Below are positions 61,804 to 64,000 of a stretch of 64,000 nt of DNA, in pieces. The notes below the pieces were generated by a model that was not told the origin of the DNA, made no database searches, and saw nothing but the letters and a program-made list of their open reading frames with translations. How positions within the stretch are numbered: position 1 is the first letter of the stretch; the number at the start of each line of letters is the position of its first letter. The position numbers and the translations under genes were made by a program. The DNA comes from Methanococcoides sp. (GTDB lineage: Archaea > Halobacteriota > Methanosarcinia > Methanosarcinales > Methanosarcinaceae): positions 24,670-88,669 of the forward strand of contig JAIORJ010000094.1 in the NCBI GenBank assembly GCA_021108185.1, given 5' to 3'.

Positions 61804-63113
61804 ATCATTTCCATAACTTTTTTCTTTTTCTCCGAAGCTTCTTTTGCAGCTTTGTCGATCGCTTCTTTCATTTCTTCAAAGTCCCTGGGTTCTTCTTCAC
61901 CGATCATCTTCTTTATAGGAGTGTAAGCAGATTCCCTGAAACGAGGAGTGAAATCGCAGACCTTGCCATCAATGACGATCTCGGCACCGCTGCCTTCCAC
62001 GATCTCACCGATGATATCGATATCAACGCCTACGTCCTTTACCACCTGAATGATCTGTTCCGCATATTCCGGCGGAGCGATCACAAGCAAAGCATCCAGG
62101 GATACGCCAAGATAATCTATCTCCAGCTTTTCCAGCATGTTAAGGACCTTCGGATTGACAAGGGGACGCATCTTCGATTCATCAAAGACAAGTTTTACGC
62201 CAGCTGTTCTTGAGATCTCCTTTGCATCCCCGCGAATACCGCCATTGGTCACATCGGTCATTGCATGAACATGTTTGGTAAGACCAGAAGCTATCAAAGC
62301 CTCACATGCTTCCAGGAACTTGATGTTTATAGTCTCATCAACCACATCGTGCATCTCATAATAGAGCGCTGCTGTGGAAACAGTTCCTCCACCTGCACCT
62401 TCGCTCATCAATATGACATCTCCGACCTGTGTCTGCACACGGGAGGTCAGTTCAGTGGCTGTACCCACCGCACCAACACCACCGGTCATACGCTCGCCGA
62501 TGTCCATATCGCCGCCTATGCGTAATGTACTTCCAGTAACAAGAGGAATGCCGGTAAGTTCCGATACCGTGGTTATGCCTGCAATGTGGTCGAATATCTT
62601 TGCCACATCGCCATCATCGGCAACATGGATATCGGACAAGAGAGCAACCGGTCGGGAACCCATGGCATAGACATCACGCAGGGATGCACGGGCCACATGG
62701 AAACCTGCAAGGAAAGGGAAATCGCTCAATCGGGAATGAATACCATCTATGGTTACAATGATGTAACCATCGCCCTTTTCGTTCAGGACAGCTCCGGAAT
62801 CATCGAGATGGGACGTGTCCACCGCTGCACTGGTCTTACCTATGACCTCAGCGATCTTTTCGTGTGCATAGAAATCTCCCAGCCCCCGGGAGCCCACACC
62901 GAATTCACCCATGGTCACGCCTGAAACGGTTGATGTCAGCACATCCCCTTCGACATTCAAGGTCGCCTTTGCTTCCACAATAGCTGCTTTTGCAAGATTG
63001 CGTGCGTGTTTTTCAGATGTGTTCTTGATCTCGAGTATCCTTTCTGTCAACTTATCTTCAAGCCCGGGATCATTATTTCGAAGTCCTTTTCTTGCGTAAC
63101 CTTCTATATCCAT
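61791..63113 (-). CDS. AIR synthase-related (PurM/HypE superfamily) protein
   Basis: 440 residues. A short N-terminal helical region (about 1-80), then a PurM/HypE/ThiL-type domain (VDTSHLDDSGAVLNEKGDG, FHVARASLRDVYAMGSRPVALLSD, GSTLRIGGDMDI, HAMTDVTNGGIRGDAKE) and a charged C-terminal Lys-rich tail. The family makes ATP-dependent activations; it resembles methanogen proteins of unknown substrate. AAGGAGCGAT 5 nt before ATG 63113 sets the start. Tail and head are not in PurM itself. It follows hisH by 14 bp. Confidence 0.8.
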   Translation of the reverse strand: MDIEGYARKGLRNNDPGLEDKLTERILEIKNTSEKHARNLAKAAIVEAKATLNVEGDVLTSTVSGVTMGEFGVGSRGLGDFYAHEKIAEVIGKTSAAVDTSHLDDSGAVLNEKGDGYIIVTIDGIHSRLSDFPFLAGFHVARASLRDVYAMGSRPVALLSDIHVADDGDVAKIFDHIAGITTVSELTGIPLVTGSTLRIGGDMDIGERMTGGVGAVGTATELTSRVQTQVGDVILMSEGAGGGTVSTAALYYEMHDVVDETINIKFLEACEALIASGLTKHVHAMTDVTNGGIRGDAKEISRTAGVKLVFDESKMRPLVNPKVLNMLEKLEIDYLGVSLDALLVIAPPEYAEQIIQVVKDVGVDIDIIGEIVEGSGAEIVIDGKVCDFTPRFRESAYTPIKKMIGEEEPRDFEEMKEAIDKAAKEASEKKKKVMEMIKGK

Positions 63114-63127
63114 AAAATCGCTCCTTA

Positions 63128-63736
63128 TCAGCACATGTCTACAAAGTTCTTGAGCATTTTCAAACCGATATCGCCACTTTTTTCAGGGTGGAACTGTGTC
63201 CCTATGACATTACCTGCCGAATTCACTACCGATGCAGCAAAGTCTATCCCGTAATCACATGATGCAAGCGTGTGGGATGCATCGGTATCAACATAATAGG
63301 AATGTACGAAATATACGAAAGCTCCATCGGACACACCCTCATAGAAGGGATGGTCCTGTTCGATCGTCAGGGAGTTCCAGCCCATTTGAGGGACCTTCAA
63401 TTCAGATCTTGGAAACTTCACGACATTTCCCGGGACAAGGTCCAGTCCTTCTGTAAGACCCCCTTCCTCGGAACGAGTCATAAGCATTTGCATCCCCAGA
63501 CAGATACCGAGAACCGGCTTTCCTGATGCCACATAATCATGAATGGAACCCAAAAAAGGCACGATGTTCTTCATTGCATCGGAAAATGCACCCACACCAG
63601 GAAGAATGAGACCATCGGCATTTCCAATGTCTGCCGGATCCTTTGATATGAGTACTTCTGCACCTGCATGCTCCAGTCCTTTCTGAACACTGCGAAGATT
63701 TCCAAGCCCATAATCAATTATCACGATTTTTTTCAT
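63128..63736 (-). CDS. hisH: Imidazole glycerol phosphate synthase, glutaminase subunit
   Basis: Supplies ammonia to HisF. 202 residues, class I glutamine amidotransferase: VIIDYGLGNLRSVQ, LPGVGAF, the nucleophile Cys in GICLGMQML (near residue 79), then the His/Glu pair in FHPEKSG. The cyclase hisF is about 32 kb away. It is transcribed with the PurM-like gene, 14 bp apart. Confidence 0.96.
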   Translation of the reverse strand: MKKIVIIDYGLGNLRSVQKGLEHAGAEVLISKDPADIGNADGLILPGVGAFSDAMKNIVPFLGSIHDYVASGKPVLGICLGMQMLMTRSEEGGLTEGLDLVPGNVVKFPRSELKVPQMGWNSLTIEQDHPFYEGVSDGAFVYFVHSYYVDTDASHTLASCDYGIDFAASVVNSAGNVIGTQFHPEKSGDIGLKMLKNFVDMC

Positions 63737-63888
63737 GGGGATTACATACGGTTTTGGTACATCAATGTAACGAATCGATATTATCTATCAAAAATTATTT
63801 TCATTATTATGAAATATAGTTACTCTTATATTTCTTTTTAACTTTTACTCAAAACGTTAGGTGTTAAAATAATATCTAAGGTGATGGT

Positions 63889-64000
63889 ATGAAAAATAGA
63901 AATAAGCTATTTAATGATGAGAGAGCGATAGAGCTCCCGATCAATATTGTGGTTATGTTGGTCGTAGGTATGGTGGCATTAGCAGCCCTTATTGCAATAA
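63889..64000 (+). CDS. N-terminus of a membrane or pilin-like protein, truncated by window end
   Basis: Reads MKNRNKLFNDERAIELPINI then a hydrophobic VVMLVVGMVALAALIAI. Charged start plus one membrane helix is the layout of archaeal type IV pilin-like or other small membrane proteins. GGTGATG at 63880-63886 is a good ribosome binding site. The 3' end is outside the window, so the identity is open. Confidence 0.6.
   Translation, partial: MKNRNKLFNDERAIELPINIVVMLVVGMVALAALIAI

Noticed and set aside
1..64000. CRISPR arrays, tRNA or rRNA genes, insertion sequences and prophage genes
   Set aside because: No spaced direct repeats, cloverleaf-like sequence, transposase, integrase or phage structural gene was found on reading both strands; the only mobile-type element is the R-M cassette.

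Overview
The window looks like chromosome from a methylotrophic methanogen of the Methanosarcinaceae, most likely Methanococcoides or a close relative. This is inferred from gene content and moderate GC; no rRNA or tRNA gene is present to settle it. Archaeal markers include ABCE1, NOG1, Nob1, TiaS, class I LysRS, deoxyhypusine synthase, pyruvoyl-dependent arginine decarboxylase, GfcR and archaeosortase-type (PGF) tails. The methanogen link rests on F420 ligase CofE and an IPM isomerase/homoaconitase large subunit. A tetrahydrofolate set (GlyA, FolD, DHPS-like, MetV-like, MetF-like) recalls Methanosarcina. Promoters are AT-rich TATA boxes and several starts follow a GGTGATC-type ribosome binding site.

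1-8.3 kb: 3' end of pcm, an AbrB-PhoU regulator, a co-directional run (Era-like GTPase, DUF2073, unknown, phosphohexuloisomerase, aminotransferase), NOG1, and two CBS proteins flanking hisE. 8.3-20.3 kb: aconitase-family large subunit, YkgJ-type protein, a TrkA-N/DHH fusion, nnr, a 59-aa protein, moaC, prs, a Cys-containing acidic protein, a HhH glycosylase with a TPD-type nuclease, then feoB under a DtxR-FeoA fusion regulator. 20.3-25.6 kb: pyruvoyl arginine decarboxylase, deoxyhypusine synthase overlapping a PLP decarboxylase, lysS, a methyltransferase and a BofA-like protein. 25.6-35.7 kb: a DNPH1-like hydrolase and U32 protein, envelope proteins, hisF-mazG, ABCE1 and a small EMC6-like membrane protein.

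35.7-50.7 kb: an MBL-fold protein, thioredoxin, and thiC-cofE, then a folate/C1 block on the minus strand (glyA, folD, DHPS-like, metV-like, metF). That block is interrupted between metV and metF by a complete type I restriction-modification cassette (hsdM-hsdS-hsdR) on the plus strand, with AT-rich foreign-looking codon use and a wHTH fragment at its distal edge. This is the clearest acquired region in the window.

50.7-64 kb: purN, a COG1395-like regulator, tiaS, nadE, a double-KaiC ATPase, nob1, gfcR, a multidomain RecJ/DHH protein, a slipin-NfeD pair, a PurM-superfamily protein, hisH, and the start of a membrane or pilin-like protein at the right edge. Most of the window is ordinary housekeeping sequence. 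Points of interest are the split folate block, uncharacterised conserved pairs (glycosylase + TPD nuclease; GTPase + DUF2073), the polyamine/hypusine cluster, a structured 60-nt element at 8.3 kb, and a recurring design in which a hairpin terminator lies on the stop codon. I found no CRISPR array, insertion sequence, rRNA or tRNA.
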